Assembly (NCBI RefSeq): GCF_001949145.1
Contig: NW_019091470.1
Coordinates: 250,260 to 314,259, forward strand
Direction of reading: 5' to 3'
DNA: 64,000 nucleotides
From: Acanthaster planci
Taxonomy: Eukaryota > Echinodermata > Asteroidea > Valvatida > Acanthasteridae
Within the stretch, counting starts at the first letter, position 1. Every line of letters begins with the position of its first letter. The notes beneath the pieces are model-generated. The model made no database searches. It saw only the letters and a list, made by a program, of their open reading frames with translations, and was not told where the DNA came from. Of this stretch, positions 1-14,341 are shown in pieces. The translations under genes were made by a program, and so were the position numbers.

Positions 1-32
1 TTTTTTTTCCCCCCCCCCCCCCCTTGCGACAG

Positions 33-3000
33 AATCTGTGGCTCAAAATAAAGCCCCCGCCTCGCCGATCTTCTGGACCTTCTTCGCGGTCGGCTGGTTC
101 CTGGCCTTCGTCCTCCTTGCCTTCCTGCTTCACCTCTTTGTAAACAAGAAGTGTAAGGGTAACTATCAGCCCACGGAAACGGAAGAGTCCGTCCTCGGCT
201 CAAGTAGGTGTTCCAATGCTCACTTTGATGTATGTCTCAATCCCACACACACACACAAAGTTACATTTTTAAAACAGCGAAGCAACTTTGTGTTCTAAAC
301 TTCACTTCCCAAGTTCTACTTTAACACACACAAAAAAAGAGAAAAATGAAAAATCCCCCTCTCACATTTGTACGGCTTTTGGTAGTTGCATATTCTGGCC
401 TCATCTGCTTTTAGCAATTTCTATGTTGCATGTTGGATGCCAAATTGTATCAAATTTACGTTTTGGTTAGCGGAGGAGTTGAACCATTCTCAATGCAAAG
501 ACTCATGTTTAGAGATGAAAAAAAAAAATAGTTTGAAGACAGTGCTCACAAAAATCTGAAAAAAAACAGAAGACGACAAATATACTGGTTACCAGCATGC
601 ACCATGCCTTTGGTCCTGTGGACGTTGTGTTAGAATATTGGCTCGGCGGCGTAGTGCCCTGTCAAGTAGTATGTCTGTCATCACATGAGATAATCCTCCA
701 GCGCAGGCTTGCATTCTTTCAAGTCCCTGCTTCTGCATGGCAACATGTTATGTGTTTGTATGCATGCTGGTGGATGGGGCCCAAATCGGGGTCAGTGTCT
801 CAGGGTGCTTGATTCCCCGGTGCATTTCAAACCTGTCGACCAGTGGGAATGAGCAAGGACCAAACCGATTACCAGCGGTTCTCGATCAGATCAATAAAAA
901 AAAAATCACCAACCTTTATTTTTTGGTGTGGGGAGGGATTTATAAGCACAAAATGTCAATGGAAGCTGCTCTCCGAAAAAGAAGTTGCTCACAAATTTCA
1001 CACTTGGGGCATGTGGTGTTTCCATGCATTGATTTTCCTTTATGTATTGCACAACTGTATGGTGATCTGCGTGTTTCTTAGCAGCGCAGTTACCATGGCA
1101 TTTTTTTCCCCCTCCCAAATGATGGCATTTCTCACTCTCCGCACGTGCCCTCCACAATTTTGAAATGCGCCCGAGTGAAGCATGCCTGGCAGAACCTGGC
1201 TTTGAACCCCCCCCCGGAAAGCACCCACCACACCAGGGCACTCTGTGACTGTCTCTATACATCTTAAGTTTCACTAAGAACCCATTTCCTCTTCTCTTTC
1301 TCCCCCTTGCGTTTCTGTCTTCCTCGTCCGTCCCGTCTAACCCTTGTGGTTTTTATAGAGGATACGCGAATCTCAGAAGTGAGATAGGTATGTGTTGTTC
1401 TGTGACATTGGCGGATTGCTGGCTCAACTAATGAATTGATTATCAGGTGGAAAATATATATATATACCGGGAACTTTGATTCAAAGGGGTTGCATTGCAA
1501 GCCTTAAAAACCTTCGAACGTCAACTTCACAGATCTGTGCATTTAAACCCGATAACCCTCATCAGTATTAAAGCACTGTCTCTGTGTATAGTCTTGGAGA
1601 GATGCCATTCAGTATCCTCTTGTCTGCCTTATCCATGTACAAACAAGTCCATACAAAACTCACACTGCTTGCATCTGTTTAGTCATTACGTGCTTGGAGT
1701 AGTTATTTCTGCAGCATTCCTTTCATTTCATCTTCATAAAGTTGGCATGACCCCTTTTTGAAAAAATCAAGCCTGTTCAACATCTGTACATGTACCAATG
1801 AGGTGACACTAGAAGCATTCCATGGGTACCATCGGTTAGGTAACTGTGTGTGTATTCCTTGTGTTTATGTATATGCAGGTGACGGTATGGTATATTTTGG
1901 AACTTTAACCCAACAGGCTCGCATTGGTTTAGGAGACTTTTCTCTTGTTTGAGGAAGGGGGTGGCGTATTGGTAGATTTGTTTGTTTTGTGTGTTTTTTT
2001 GAGGGAAGTTAGCAAACTTCCTAGTAGAGGATCTAACTAGGACACTTAACAAGTGAAACAAATTCCGCTGTATTGAGAATACTCGTCCCAGAAAATCTCT
2101 GAGTGGGCCAGCCATGTTCAAGATTGAAATTTTCCCTTTTCAGTAACTTTTATAGGAGTTAGGATGCCCTTTTTTGTTTTGTTTGTTTGTTTCTTGTATG
2201 TCGGTCCTAATTTGGCAGACCTGTTAGTGTACCTTAAATTAAGTAATAATTCAGCGTTTACTCTAAGCTGATAAAGAGGGGCAGTAGCTACAGCTTGACC
2301 AGGGCTAAATATCAACTTTCTTATATCCAAAAGCAGGATAAGGGTTGAGCACACTGAACTGTCAGGTTTCAAGGTTCCGTTGAATGCACCCACAGCATTT
2401 CTTCTCGATTCGTGCAGGATAAAGAAAGAAAAAATGTTGAGAGCAAAAGAACGGCATTCCCTCAACTCTACTTTAATAGCAACCTAAATCCTGTTGTGGG
2501 TGTGAATTCCATCAGGTACGCACACTTGTCCATCTGTAGTCATTTAGCCGGAAGTCATTCGTGTGGTGATTCCTCAGTGCTTTCTGAAAACCCCACCGAT
2601 AGTTTTACAAAGATACCTTAATCATCCACGTTTGGGCTCGAGAACATTCTCCCTTCCCCTTTGCTTGGATTCCCCCTGTTTTCTCTCCTGGATGGTTTAT
2701 GGAGCACAGCCTTGGCATGACAAGCTTGTTAAGCACAATGCACTGCCATTCCCGTGGGTAGCACAGGTCGTATACGATGAGGACAGTCCTCCCCCCTCCC
2801 CAACATCAAAGAGTTTCTAACGTTACCTCTCTCTGTTTTGATTTTCCAACTGCAAGCTTCCCAACCCCCTAGTGCAAACACGTGCTGCTCTGTCCTGAAG
2901 GTATGGAACAGTTCACCTTATTTTTTTGGGTGGTGTCAGAGTTTCTTTTTTCCCTTTCTTGACCTTCCTCGGCAAGACACGCAGTATTGAGCAGCGCTGT

Positions 3001-6000
3001 GCTAACTCGAGTCAGTATCCCATTCAGGAACCAGGCCCATTGTTTTGACAACTCAATAAGGAAGGTTATGTTTTGCTTCAGCCCATGACCCTGCATCTAT
3101 GCCTGCTTCCTCCAAAGAGCGTCTTTACCAGGAGGTCAAATTTACAGCCTAGCCCTGTTAAGTGTAAGTGCACCGTGATGATAAGCGTGTATTTCTCTCT
3201 TCATGCTGAAAATTGTCAAGCGACAAACAGTTGTGCTGTCATGGGCTACATTCCTCAGGATGCATAAGGCAGTGTATGTGACATGATGTGTTTTCTCACC
3301 TGTACGGGTTCCCAGCTGGTCCCTAGCTGATTTGTGTTGCATGGCGTTTTGCTTTGTGAGATTTCGCTCGTCCTTGGTGGGGAGGCTGTCACGTCGGTAT
3401 TGTCTTTCATCAGCTGTTTGCATTGTCCAAGGACTGTGAAAGCCTCACCAAAACTTGATGTAAAAGAGCGGCTTGTTATTTTTCTCTCACATTGCTGGAA
3501 GTTTCGCGATTTATCCCATTTTAAGTAACATCACGCGATAGAAAAATTGATCACTTTCCAGGCACTATAAATTTGGGGTTATGTGTTACAAAGTATTTCC
3601 CTTTTTCGTCATTGCAGTTAAAAAGCAAAAGGAAAATTGTTGAAAGGTTGGAAAACCTTTTTTCTTGAAAATGCACTGAAGATTTTTGAAAGGTCTCAGT
3701 TGGCTTATGAATGTATGCGTTCTCACTGAACTCTCGTTTCCAAGGTTTGCCTTCATTGGAAGGAGAGGATTTTGCCTTTTTTAGATATGATATCAGACTC
3801 AATATCGGTTCCTGTCCCCATCACCAAATTTTGAATGGGAAGAAGTGCTTTGCTGAGCAATGAATATGATGGGCACTGGCTGCTTGTTCTGTCGCCATAG
3901 TGATAAATCATGCATCTGTACTGTCGTGGATACTGTGGATCATTGTTCAGTCAGTGCACTAGTGTCATAAATCAGTGGACCAGTGTGATAAATCGGTTAA
4001 AAAGTGTAATGATTCAGTTGGTCATTGCTGTAAATCAGTGGAATGTGTGAAACCCATTTAAAGACTGCCTTGCAACTGCCTGCGGTGCACCAGCTAAAAT
4101 ACCAGTGATCATCAAGATGGTGTGTGTAAATCTCGTGCTTGTTGAATGTTAAGAGCTGGGAAAAATTTTTCAGTGCATTTTTTTTTGTCTGTGTCAATTT
4201 TGAAAATAATTCCAATTATTGATACAATGTATTCTTGAGTGTGTTACGAGGTACACTGAAGTTGGTAGGCCATCTGCAAGAAATCTTGCTACGGAGTGGA
4301 GTTTACAAGTAGTTTGAATTTCTTGACTCTTTAGAAAATCCAGTGCCAGCTAAACGCCACGCCAGCCAGTAATGGGTAGGATCTTTACTCTTCTGCCAGC
4401 TGCTGTAATATATTGTGTTGTTCCAAAAAAGATGCCAGTCAAGAAGTTTTTTTTTTTCTTTCGTTGTTTTCTGTTTGTCACCTTGGTAACATCTGATGCA
4501 AGCACTGCGCCAAAAAAAAAAAAAAAACAAAAACTGGGAGTCTCCTTCCCATTCACCCATGCCTGCGCTTATCGTGTGGAAACTTGTAAGCTGCACTAGC
4601 GAGCCACTTGACAGGAGAAATGAAGGAGGCTGCACATTTGAGGCTACATATACGTATTCTCAAAGAACAGATGTGTGTTCGTATTTCACTGTTGCACGTC
4701 TGGTTACAGTGTGAAGTGTGTACCTGTTCAGACTTGGCAGTATAAGATAAGATCAATGCAAACTATAGACAGTCAAAAAACGGGAAAACAACATAAGCAG
4801 AAGTAATAAAACGAGAACCAACAAGAATTGTACTGAAGAGATTTCTCCAGAATTGTTATGAAAAGATTTTGTTGGCCTGCTCGAAAGGATTGGACCAACT
4901 TGTCAAATAATCATCGGAATAGTTACACCCCCCCCCAAAAAAGAAAAATTTATCAGTCTTTTAGGGGGGATCTTTGCCATAGTCTTAAGAACCTCTTCTG
5001 GTCATATTTTGTTAGCAACTTTTTTTTCCATTTTTTTAATTAAAATTTGCTATAGATGTATTTTGTTTTGTTTTGTCAGAAGTGGAGGTGGCCGATGAAA
5101 CTTGTTTTTGTCTGTTTTATGTTTATTTTAATTGTATGTTTTTTTTCCATATGTCCAGTTGTAAACATTAATTAGTTCCGCCAGTAACATTAAAACAAGG
5201 GACATTATTCCTGTATTAACATAACCAGGAGCTTTGTTGTTAAATTCACTCAGGGTGATCTAAGTTAACTAACACCACTAACTTGATGTTAAAAGTGGCA
5301 ACAGGTTGATTTCCGTTGTCAAAAAATGTGGCAGTGCTTCAGGGGTAACGGTAACATATCTAATCTCACATCTTTTGTCGTCAAAATTGGAGTGAGGCGT
5401 TACTGGGTAAACAATTCTTGAGACATCATCAATATGACTATTGGAACTCCTGGGAGCTGAAGGGTATTGTTTATTTAGTTTTTCTGTTTCTTTTGATTTG
5501 TGATTGGAAAATGCATTTTGGAGAGGATCAGTTGGCCTGACTTTGAACATCTAAATTGGATTCTCCAAACGCATGATAAAGTGCATGTTTTTTTCTCTCT
5601 GACAAAGGTTGAACTAAAGAGAACTTGATTTAAGTAATGAATGATTCTGATATGCCATGCATCATGTTTATTGTGAACTAATGTATTGGTTGATTTTATA
5701 TCAAGAAGAATGTTGTTTATTTTTGAGAAGATTTGATACATTGTATTAGTGTGTATTTAGTGAATTTGGTCATTTGATGTAAAGGGAAATATTGATTTGG
5801 GTGAGAAATATGCCTTTACAATAACCAACTGTCAGAGCTTCTTTTTTTTAACCCATGGCTTATTCCAGAGTGGCTTATCTAAGGAAGTTTTCTCTCTGTG
5901 TGGTAAGAAAGATTGTATCCCAAGGATAGTGAGAATGTGTCCCTGTAAACTCCCAAACCGGGGCGCGGTTCTAGCAAGGAGGCGTGCAATTAAAAAAAAC

Positions 6001-7533
6001 TCCCTTCGGTCCTCTCTCAAATTGTCTAATGCCTTCTTTCAAGGATGCAATTTTATCCCCAAAATTTTCAGTGGTTTGGTAAATCTCCTCCCCCCATGAA
6101 AAGTTTAGAGATTTGTTAAAAAAACTTGGATGTTGAAACTTCACTTAATCAGTGTTAATATTCAGATATTCTTTCACATCTCTCATTAAAAAAAAATTGG
6201 TTTAGAAATTTGCCTCGTAGGTGTCCCCACCCTGAAATACTCTGCAAAATGCAAACCTAACAATCAGTTTGTGGTTTTGTGATTCTTTAACATCCTGCAA
6301 ATTCAGTGTACTCCATGTTCTTGTAAACCACTCCCTCTGCTGAACATGCCAAATCTTGATTCTTGGTGCTAGACCAGTCATATCTGCCTTTCCTTTTGCA
6401 CGGCCAACCAATGCCCTACTCTCCTGTCCAACCAGCTGGCAGGCTATTAATAATCATGTAGTTTCCCCCACCATTAAAATTCTCCTGTTTGTTTTGTACC
6501 GGTAGGCATCGAATAGTAAACTGTGCCATACCTTACCTGTTCACTTTAAAAAAAACTTGCCAACTTTACACCGAAGAATCCTGTCCACATTATTCCATTG
6601 TTTTTACTTCCACCAATGCATAGTTGGATGGTTGGCTGGTCCTGCATATCTTTTCTCGTGAGGTTTAAGATGCGCAAATACGGCCGCTTCACAATAGTGC
6701 GCCACCAAGAGTTTGCAAGGCGTTGGCCAATCACAGTGCGCGAAATTTGTGGACCCATTGCGTGTTTGGAGAGGGTCGACAAATTTCGCGCATTCTGATT
6801 GGCCAATGCATTGCAAACTCTTGATGGCGCACTATTGTGAATCGCTCGTATTAATGTTTCTCCACCCTCAATGCATGTTCATTGCCTGTTGGATGTACAG
6901 ATGACCTTGGAATGCTCTAAACAGTGACCTGTTGTGTTAAACAAAGGATTAAATGCTAAGTGGGATTTGGAAGACTTTGTTCAAGTCGACTTTTGTTTAC
7001 AGAGCCTCTTTTGAATGATTGCCTTTGAAGATCTTGAGGGGAGTTCGATGTGGAGATTAATCCTTGTTTTTCTGCTGTGCTTTGCAGGTTATAAACCAAC
7101 CCCCAAAATTGTCCAGACAGTCCTCGCAACCGAGAATGGAAAGCCACCCCTTATGACAGCCATGGAGGAGTCCCCGGTGAGACCCACCCCGGTCAATGGG
7201 ATCCTGCCCCAGTCGCGCCCCCACTCCCTGACCCCGAGCGTCGACCCCAGCCCCCGCAACTCCAATGGTTCCTACCGCCCGCCCCAGGGTTCCTTCAGCT
7301 ATGGCATGGATGGTTCGTACCTGGCACCTTACGGCGGTAGCACAGGTGGGCGGAGGCCGCCCTCGGGCGGCGGGCTGCCAGTGGAGCTGGGCTCGCCACA
7401 GCGCCTGCCCAGCGAGACGGAGAGCCGGCCCTCGGCCTCGGGGGCCTCCGACACGGAACTGTGCGGAGACGACTCAGAAATCTGGCTGAAGAGGCCGGAC
7501 GGCTCAGATTTTGGCCAGGAGCATGAAGTCTGA
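33..7533 (+). CDS. C-terminal two exons of a single-pass membrane protein (class 6 semaphorin candidate)
   Basis: Coding exons are 33-203 and 7088-7533; the 5' part lies outside the window. The first begins after a T/C tract ending in CAG and ends A|GTAGGT. The second follows TTTGCAG, and the joined frame stays open to a TGA stop. Visible features are a hydrophobic transmembrane segment (starting FWTFFAVGWFLAFVLL), a basic stop-transfer (NKKCKG), then a roughly 165-residue tail rich in Pro, Ser and Gly and ending acidic (SDFGQEHEV). No enzymatic domain is visible. The layout fits a type I receptor or adhesion protein. I do not recognise the sequence itself. The semaphorin-6 idea rests on position: human SEMA6A lies tail-to-tail beside COMMD10, as this gene does, and class 6 semaphorins have long Pro/Ser-rich tails. 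The exons are secure; the identity is not. Confidence 0.65.
204..7087 (+). other. Large intron of the membrane-protein gene
   Basis: About 6.9 kb between two in-phase exons (GTAGGT donor, TTTGCAG acceptor). It is AT-rich with homopolymer runs (A15 near 4513, C-runs near 1208 and 4927) and an imperfect repeat of ATAAATCAGTGG-like words near 3900-4040. It contains no ORF resembling a known protein. The one structured element is the hairpin at 6677-6852. Confidence 0.7.
6677..6852. repeat. Near-perfect 80-bp-arm hairpin element
   Basis: Left arm 6677-6756 and right arm 6773-6852 are reverse complements at most positions, with a 16-nt loop between them. Both arms contain TTCACAATAGTGCGCCA and GCGCGAAATTTGT. 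The shape is that of a short foldback MITE. A small-RNA precursor is possible, but the arms are longer than a typical animal pre-miRNA. It lies in the intron of the membrane-protein gene, 235 bp before the last exon. Confidence 0.8.
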
Positions 7534-10500
7534 GACTTGCCAAAGGAGAGACGCTCATTTTTTAAAACAACATTTAATTATACCTTCCAAGTCATCCCAG
7601 CTGTCCTAACATCATCAAAAAAAAAAAAAAGGGCTGGGAAAAAACAAGAAAAAAGCCGAGCAGATGAGTGTGTGCTCATGATGGACTCCAGCAGACGAAG
7701 GAAAGAGCTGACGAAGTGCACTCTCTTGATTCAAATCATTTACTTGACGCTTGGCCAAACTTGAAAATGCGCAAATGGGGAGATCGCCAGACATGAAAAG
7801 AAATATGCAATATTGAACAAGGGAGAGCTCTGCATTTAGCAGGTGTTGACTGGAAACCTGGGAAGAAATCTAAAGAAGAGCAGCTGGGTGGTCCTCTGAA
7901 CTACAGTGCAGTGTACTTATAAAGGAAACATATACTTGCCTTAATTGAAAAACAAGAGCAAAGGTGTCGTGCTTTCCCATCAACAGAGAGTTGTCGGCCT
8001 CGAGAGGAACTTACGATGGAGGGAAGCTCTGATGTCGATTGGAAGATTGCTTACGAAAGTGGACGTTCATTGGCTTTGCCATGGTGCATTAAATATTTGC
8101 GGGTTGGTTTCCATGCATCTGAACCCCCTTGGCCTTCTAGCAGTGCAGGGGTCGCATTGATTCTGATGCACACTCCTTTTTTCCCCCTCTTACGAGGAGG
8201 TGGCCTCCTTGAACAAAACTCAAATCTGATGAACAGTCGTGCCTCTGCAAAAATACGTACTGTGTTGATATGCAGCCTGTAAATACTCGCCGATGTGAAT
8301 ATAAAACACACATGACGGACTCGACAGCTAAGTAAAAAATAATGATTTTGACGAATTTTTGTTTTCTCTTGTGATCATGTTGCCATGACTCGATATCGTC
8401 GGTAGTCAGTATTATAGCTTTTAATCTCAAGGTTGATCACACTGGTTGTCTGTGTATAAGGTGTTAGCTTTTCAAAATTAGTGGAAGAGAGAGTTTTATG
8501 AAAAGTATAGGCGTCTACACGCAGAAAGTGCACTATAGTTTAATGCAGCATTGTATTCATGTATATAAATGTCGAGAGTAAGGTAATTGTGGTGTTGTAG
8601 AATTTGTGATTGTTCCAACATAAAAAAGTGTGATGGTTTTCAAAGGGAAATCTCCAAAGGTTATCTGAAAGTTTCCGAGGGGTCTGTGCTAGAGGCTTAT
8701 CAGTCCACGGTTCGGAAACCTTTCAAAGGTTGCCAAAAAGTTATTTACATTTGTAGGCAGTTGACGTGACTGTATACGGTTGTTTCTACTGCCTCGGCCT
8801 GGTATGTTTCCCTTTGAGACATCACCTAAAAAAAAAGAAAAAAAAATAGCACCAGAAACTACATAAGAATTACACTCCACTCTTCCTGAAAGTGGAACAG
8901 CACAGAGGTAATCTTCACAGATGTTATCGCAAGACCTACAAGAGCTCCATACAAGGCTTCCTTCAAGTTGTGGAAGACACATCGGCACCATGCAATTGAG
9001 CATCAGAAAATGTCAAAAATGACATCAACTTTACTACCGAAACGGTGAAGTGAAATAAAAAAAGAGTCTTAAGTTAAGACAGTGTCACATATCTGGGTCT
9101 GCTGAACTGGACCGAACGCCGGCAATATGAAGTGAGAATGTGCAGGGACTGTGGATGTGCTGAAATGCCGTCCGGAGCACTCGGAATTCCTGCTCCGCAA
9201 ATGCCCAATTTGTGAGTACATCGCAGACAGACATTACCCATCAGTTCTGCGTCATTAGTCTGTGGTTTCCTTGACGACAGTGGTATTTGTACCATAGGGA
9301 AGTAGGGGTAAGGTTTCCAGATTCTGAAAACAGTATGAGGTTAGGTGTTCTAGCAAGTGTGTGTACGTTTGGAATGGACGATACCAAATTTAATACAAGT
9401 AATTGTACAGTTTTGGTTTTTTGGGGGGGACCTTAGCTTGCTTGTTTGGGGAGGTTTTTAAAGATGAGCTGTTTATTTGTGTGTGTATATAAGGCAGTTG
9501 TGGATGAATTGTTTTATTTATTTAATTAAAATTTCAAAAATTTATTTGCCATTTTTTGGGATAAAGTAATTTAAATAATGTTACATGGAGAACTCCCGTT
9601 CCGTGATGGTTGACCTTAACATTCCACAATTTGTTGGCTGATTAGTTGGTTCTGTGTCTGGCTATGCGTGCATCGCACTTCACCAAATCAAAGCTGATTG
9701 GATGGGAAATTGCCTCGTAAGCACATAGCTGGGTGACATAACAAAATGGTAATCCAGCAGGAGTGTGCCTCGGGGGCTGCTTCTCAAAATTTGGCTTCCG
9801 TCGCTGGCTTTGGCTATGTTTCTGCCCCAAGAAACATTCGTAGGCTTTTAAAAGCATTTGGACCAAATAAGATGCCACTATTTTGGGCTCAAAGGATCTC
9901 TCATAAGCAAGAAGCATCAACTCACAATGAGCTGGACTCGTAGCCAAGAAAGCTAAAAATCAGGTAGAGCTGAAGGTTAATCCGCATTTGAAAAATGACT
10001 TTAAGATGCATCGTGTAAAGAAATGGTGTGGTCTAACAAGCACTACCGCTACTGCTTGCATTGATTGGCAGTATATGTGGAGATCCAGTCAAATGCTCGT
10101 CAAAGTTGGCAGGACTCGCGTTTGTTTTTGGCCCAACTGCCTGCTCACCTGGCACACAAAAACGCCACCAGTCATGACATCAACATTCAAATTCCTGAAG
10201 AAATGTAACAGATGTATCAATGAATTTGTGTGTTTTAAAAATGAAGGCTTCATGTGCATAAAAAAACGTAAATTATTAACACTTATATGGCTGAATTCAA
10301 GTTCAATATTTTTGGTTGTAATTCAAACTAGGACTTGATCTATAAAGTTTAAGGACAGAGCTAGAAACTGTTTTATCGCTCCTTTTTATTCAAGCTGTGT
10401 GAACATGTGTAAATAAGAATACGATAGTCCACGTGTAAATACTTTTTTTTTTTTACTTCTATGCAAACGTCAAAATGCTGACAAATTAAATGATGTACAG

Positions 10501-13500
10501 AGCTCTCCCTCAATGTTTTTTGTTCCCAAGGTAAATAAATGCAGTATAACATGCGAGTAGGAATTGCATATTAAACAGTGAAAGAAAATTGTGAGTCAGT
10601 ACGTGTAGTCGGAATACGTTCGATTCTTTGAGACCGTGTGTGAAGCCATACATACTTGCAGTCAGCTAGACACATGGAATGCACCGCGCCACATTCCAGG
10701 GACAGCTAAGCTCAGATAGTCACTGGGTAGCGACAACATTAGGTAGCACAGGCCAGTTACTAGCCATGATGCAACACATTCTGCTCTTGTTCGTGTAGTT
10801 TTCTCCCGCGGGGCATCAAAATTTTGCTATTTAAAGCTATAGTTTTCTGCTCAGTGGCTCCTTGAAATCGGATCCAGTTTTACGTATGGTCAGAGACTTG
10901 TGTCCTCACTTTAGGCTATGAGGAAAGGCCAAGAGTTTAAGTTGTGTTGGCCACTATGCACCTTGAAATTGCCTTCTTATTCAGTCCTATGATAAATCAA
11001 ATTCACAAGGCCATGTCAAAGTTGCTTGGATATGACTGGATGCAGATAACATACAAGCCTGTGGAAACTGCTGGCTAAATGGCTACCTGCTTTTCCTTCA
11101 GAAGCCCGTGTCATTTCAAGTCATAGGCAAGTCATTTTGACCTGGCTGAATGTACAAAATGTTGTGCCTGTTTATGCATTGTGTAGACATCCATGAAACT
11201 GAGCTGACTCCAACATCTGGGGTCACAAAAGTGAATATATGAGCCGTTGTCAGACTCTGTACTGAATGAGAGTTCAGCTGCAGTTATGGCTGTGGCTAGG
11301 TCTCTGTAGGTACATGTATTGTGTGCTGTTCCCAGCCCGTTTACAGCCATGATTGTTTGACATACAAAGTCCTGCAAGAATGTGACTTCTCCCACACATT
11401 TGGATGCTTTGTTACTCCAAGGTTAGCCAGGTATTAAGAAGAGCCAGCCGCCATGCGTCAGGTTACATTTCAGAAAGTTAGGGAGTTAGCTGTGGTGAGC
11501 CTTACCCCCTTGAATGTTCAGATGAATTCATTTGCTGTTTATGAGCGTGCACATTTTTGGATGCTCTGTTTGTTTGGTTTTTTTTTTGAAGAGTAGGTAT
11601 TTTGAGCATGGGAATCACTTGGACAATATCCAAAAATGCTCGGATGCACAACAGGTTCTGTGAAACAAACTTTGATCCCTGCATTTTTGTATACGATGGT
11701 GATCTCTCCTTTTTGAAATTTTAGATCTCTTATTTTTATACTGTATGCTTGTACATTATGTTAGGAATTGTGAGAGTATTTTCTATTAAGTTTGACCCAT
11801 TACACGCTGATGCTGTGTGTAAATGTGTTATACATGTATATTAAACAAATTGTTGCGAGGTTACTTTCTGTCGACACTGCCATTATAATTGGTTTTTTTG
11901 ATTTCGAGCAGTCTATTTTTAATGCCTGTTTCTTTGTCGGTTTTTAATAATTTTCTGGCCTTTTCTTAAATGGGGTTGATGTTGAATGTGAAATGACATT
12001 TGCTTATTCAATGATCGCAAGCCTGTGTCATGGCGGCATGCAAGGTTTTCTTCGTTTCGTCTTGTTTTACTCATGCCATCACAAAGTGCTGTACAAAGTC
12101 TGATGCAGCTCGCAATCTGCTCATTTTTAGGGGGGTCCCAATTTCCATTTGCATGCCTGATCCTGGGTACCTTGAGTTACACATTTCAAACCATAATGAA
12201 CTGTGAGAATTCATAATGAGCATCTGGGGCACAGTTGATAATTGTTTCAAAAAATCTCCATTCTCTCTCCCGCAATAGGAAATTTGATGATTTTCTGGAC
12301 ATAGTTTTACATTGGGTTTTAGCATGGCAGTAACACATTACATACATGTAGTACGACAGAAATTGAAATTTTTTGGGGAAAAAGGCCAAATTTGATTCAA
12401 AAGGCTGCAAGACTTGGTCAGGTTTGAAAATGAAGCTTTAAGCGGGCTTCACTGAGATTCCTTAAGTGTAGCTCGTCTTTGTCTTAACTTCTGCTGTCTT
12501 TAAAACTACATTATCTGTCACTTGTTCTAAAGTGGCACAAGCAATTCCGTAACCTTTAATTTTGTTGTAACCTGACCCCACGTGTGATTTATGTTTATCA
12601 CAATGAAATGAAGAATACGCGACAAAGAACACTACTCACTCTGTGTTCGATTTCCAACATTTGATTTATCTTTCATCCACTGAGAAATTGTACATAGTAA
12701 ATCACCCATTACACAGCTGTAGCTTTTGTCATTCTACGAGTAACGTAAGCTATGTACTTGTAAAAGCTGGTCTCCCTGGCACTCACACTTTTCTTGTGTA
12801 ATAAAAGAAATAATTGAAAAAAAAAGCAGCGAAAAAGAGAATGGTACAGTGTGGTGTCTCTTTTTTGCAAATTGTGTCAGTCATGACAGACTGAACATGA
12901 ACCATGAGTTGTCGCCTTATGACTGCATTGGAATATTATACAATGTGCAGAATTATGAAAAACTAAAAGGAGAGCAAAGAAAAGGAATTTAAGTGTCCTG
13001 TGGCGAGGTTAATGCATCTGTTTGGAGCCCCTCCCAAGGTATTTCAGTTCCCCATTACATTCCCCAATAGCCTTTTCTTGGACAAGTTCCCAGAGTGTAA
13101 TAAACTCAGTCGATTCATGCTTTTATCACGACTAATAATTCTTAATAGTATAAAAATCTATACATTTATTTACATAATGGATTTGGATGGCCCTGTGCGC
13201 TGTAGGTGGACAGAGAAGCTGTTCTTTACGTACAACCTAAATGTTACGATATAAAAGGTTTGTTTCTAAAAGTGCAGCCTTCATTTTTTGCCTCAACAGT
13301 GATTTAATGCTGTGAATAAGTCACCATTCACTAATGGTACCTATACATAAATTTTTTAAATTAAATTCTTTCCAGAAAATGAAAAGAAACGATAGAATAT
13401 ACTTTGTTAATCCTCTTCCTCCAAACCACTACAAAGTTTGAGTAAGTGCTTCACATACACATTGGGCCATGAAACTTTACCAGAATTCAGTTTTCAACCG

Positions 13501-14341
13501 AAAAACTTGACTCTTACACCAATTTCTAGATAACCAAGGGGAGGAGTTGTTCACGCCATCATGTGCCCCCTACTTCTGGCTTAAGGGTCACCTGGCTGGC
13601 TCTTGTGCTTTGAAACTGGCAGACCATCCAAGTGACATTGACACTTTTGCCACAATGCAGCAAACACCTGCGTCAATTTAAGCCCTCTGGTAACAGTTTC
13701 ACGGTGTGTTGAATCATGCCTATTAAACCCATTACAAATTAAACTCAACACCTTACACTTGAGAGGAATTTTTTTGTTTTTCTGATTCAGAGCAATTAAG
13801 TTTCCTTGTCTCCTTCAGGAGAGATATACACGTCTCAAAAAGCAAGACCTGGATTGAGATGCTGACGGGCTTTTCCGAACAGGTTTCAGCTCAGTGAGTC
13901 AAGTTGTCCCTGTATTGCCTCCAACTGTAAAATAGATTGAAACACATTGTTCTTTATATACGTTTTTACTAAAAAAATACTTCAAGTGTTGACATGAAAA
14001 CAGGTCCTTAATGCCAGTTTCTTCTAGAAATCACTTCGACTGATTAAATCAAAGCTTCGTTCACTTGGTTGTAGATCTGACTCTAATCTTCATCCATCAT
14101 GGGTTTAAAGCTGAAAAGCTCCAACTTAAAGCATAGCCTGTTCTGGTCTTAATACACCTGTCTTTTGGACTTCAAACAGACATTCATTGATATACATGTA
14201 CCAACATGAATGCCAAGTCATATCCCTTTCTCTTGCAGTTCTGATCCAACTCGGTAAGGCCGATCTCCAACATTAATCCTAACCCAACAGATTGATCTGA
14301 CGAGACCACATTCTGATGGCACCACAATCTCATGCTCGTTC
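7534..14341. other. Intergenic interval between two convergent genes, including both 3' UTRs
   Basis: No convincing coding exon. On the + strand, candidate poly(A) signals for the upstream gene (AATAAA near 9054, 10533 and 12800) would allow a long 3' UTR. On the - strand, AATAAA at 13170-13165 could end the COMMD10 transcript. The intervening sequence is AT-rich and has scattered stop codons in every frame. Confidence 0.6.
13165..13170 (-). terminator. Candidate COMMD10 polyadenylation signal
   Basis: AATAAA on the minus strand about 1.17 kb downstream of the COMMD10 stop codon. It is the first good hexamer I noticed on that strand. A single hexamer in AT-rich DNA is weak evidence. Confidence 0.35.
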
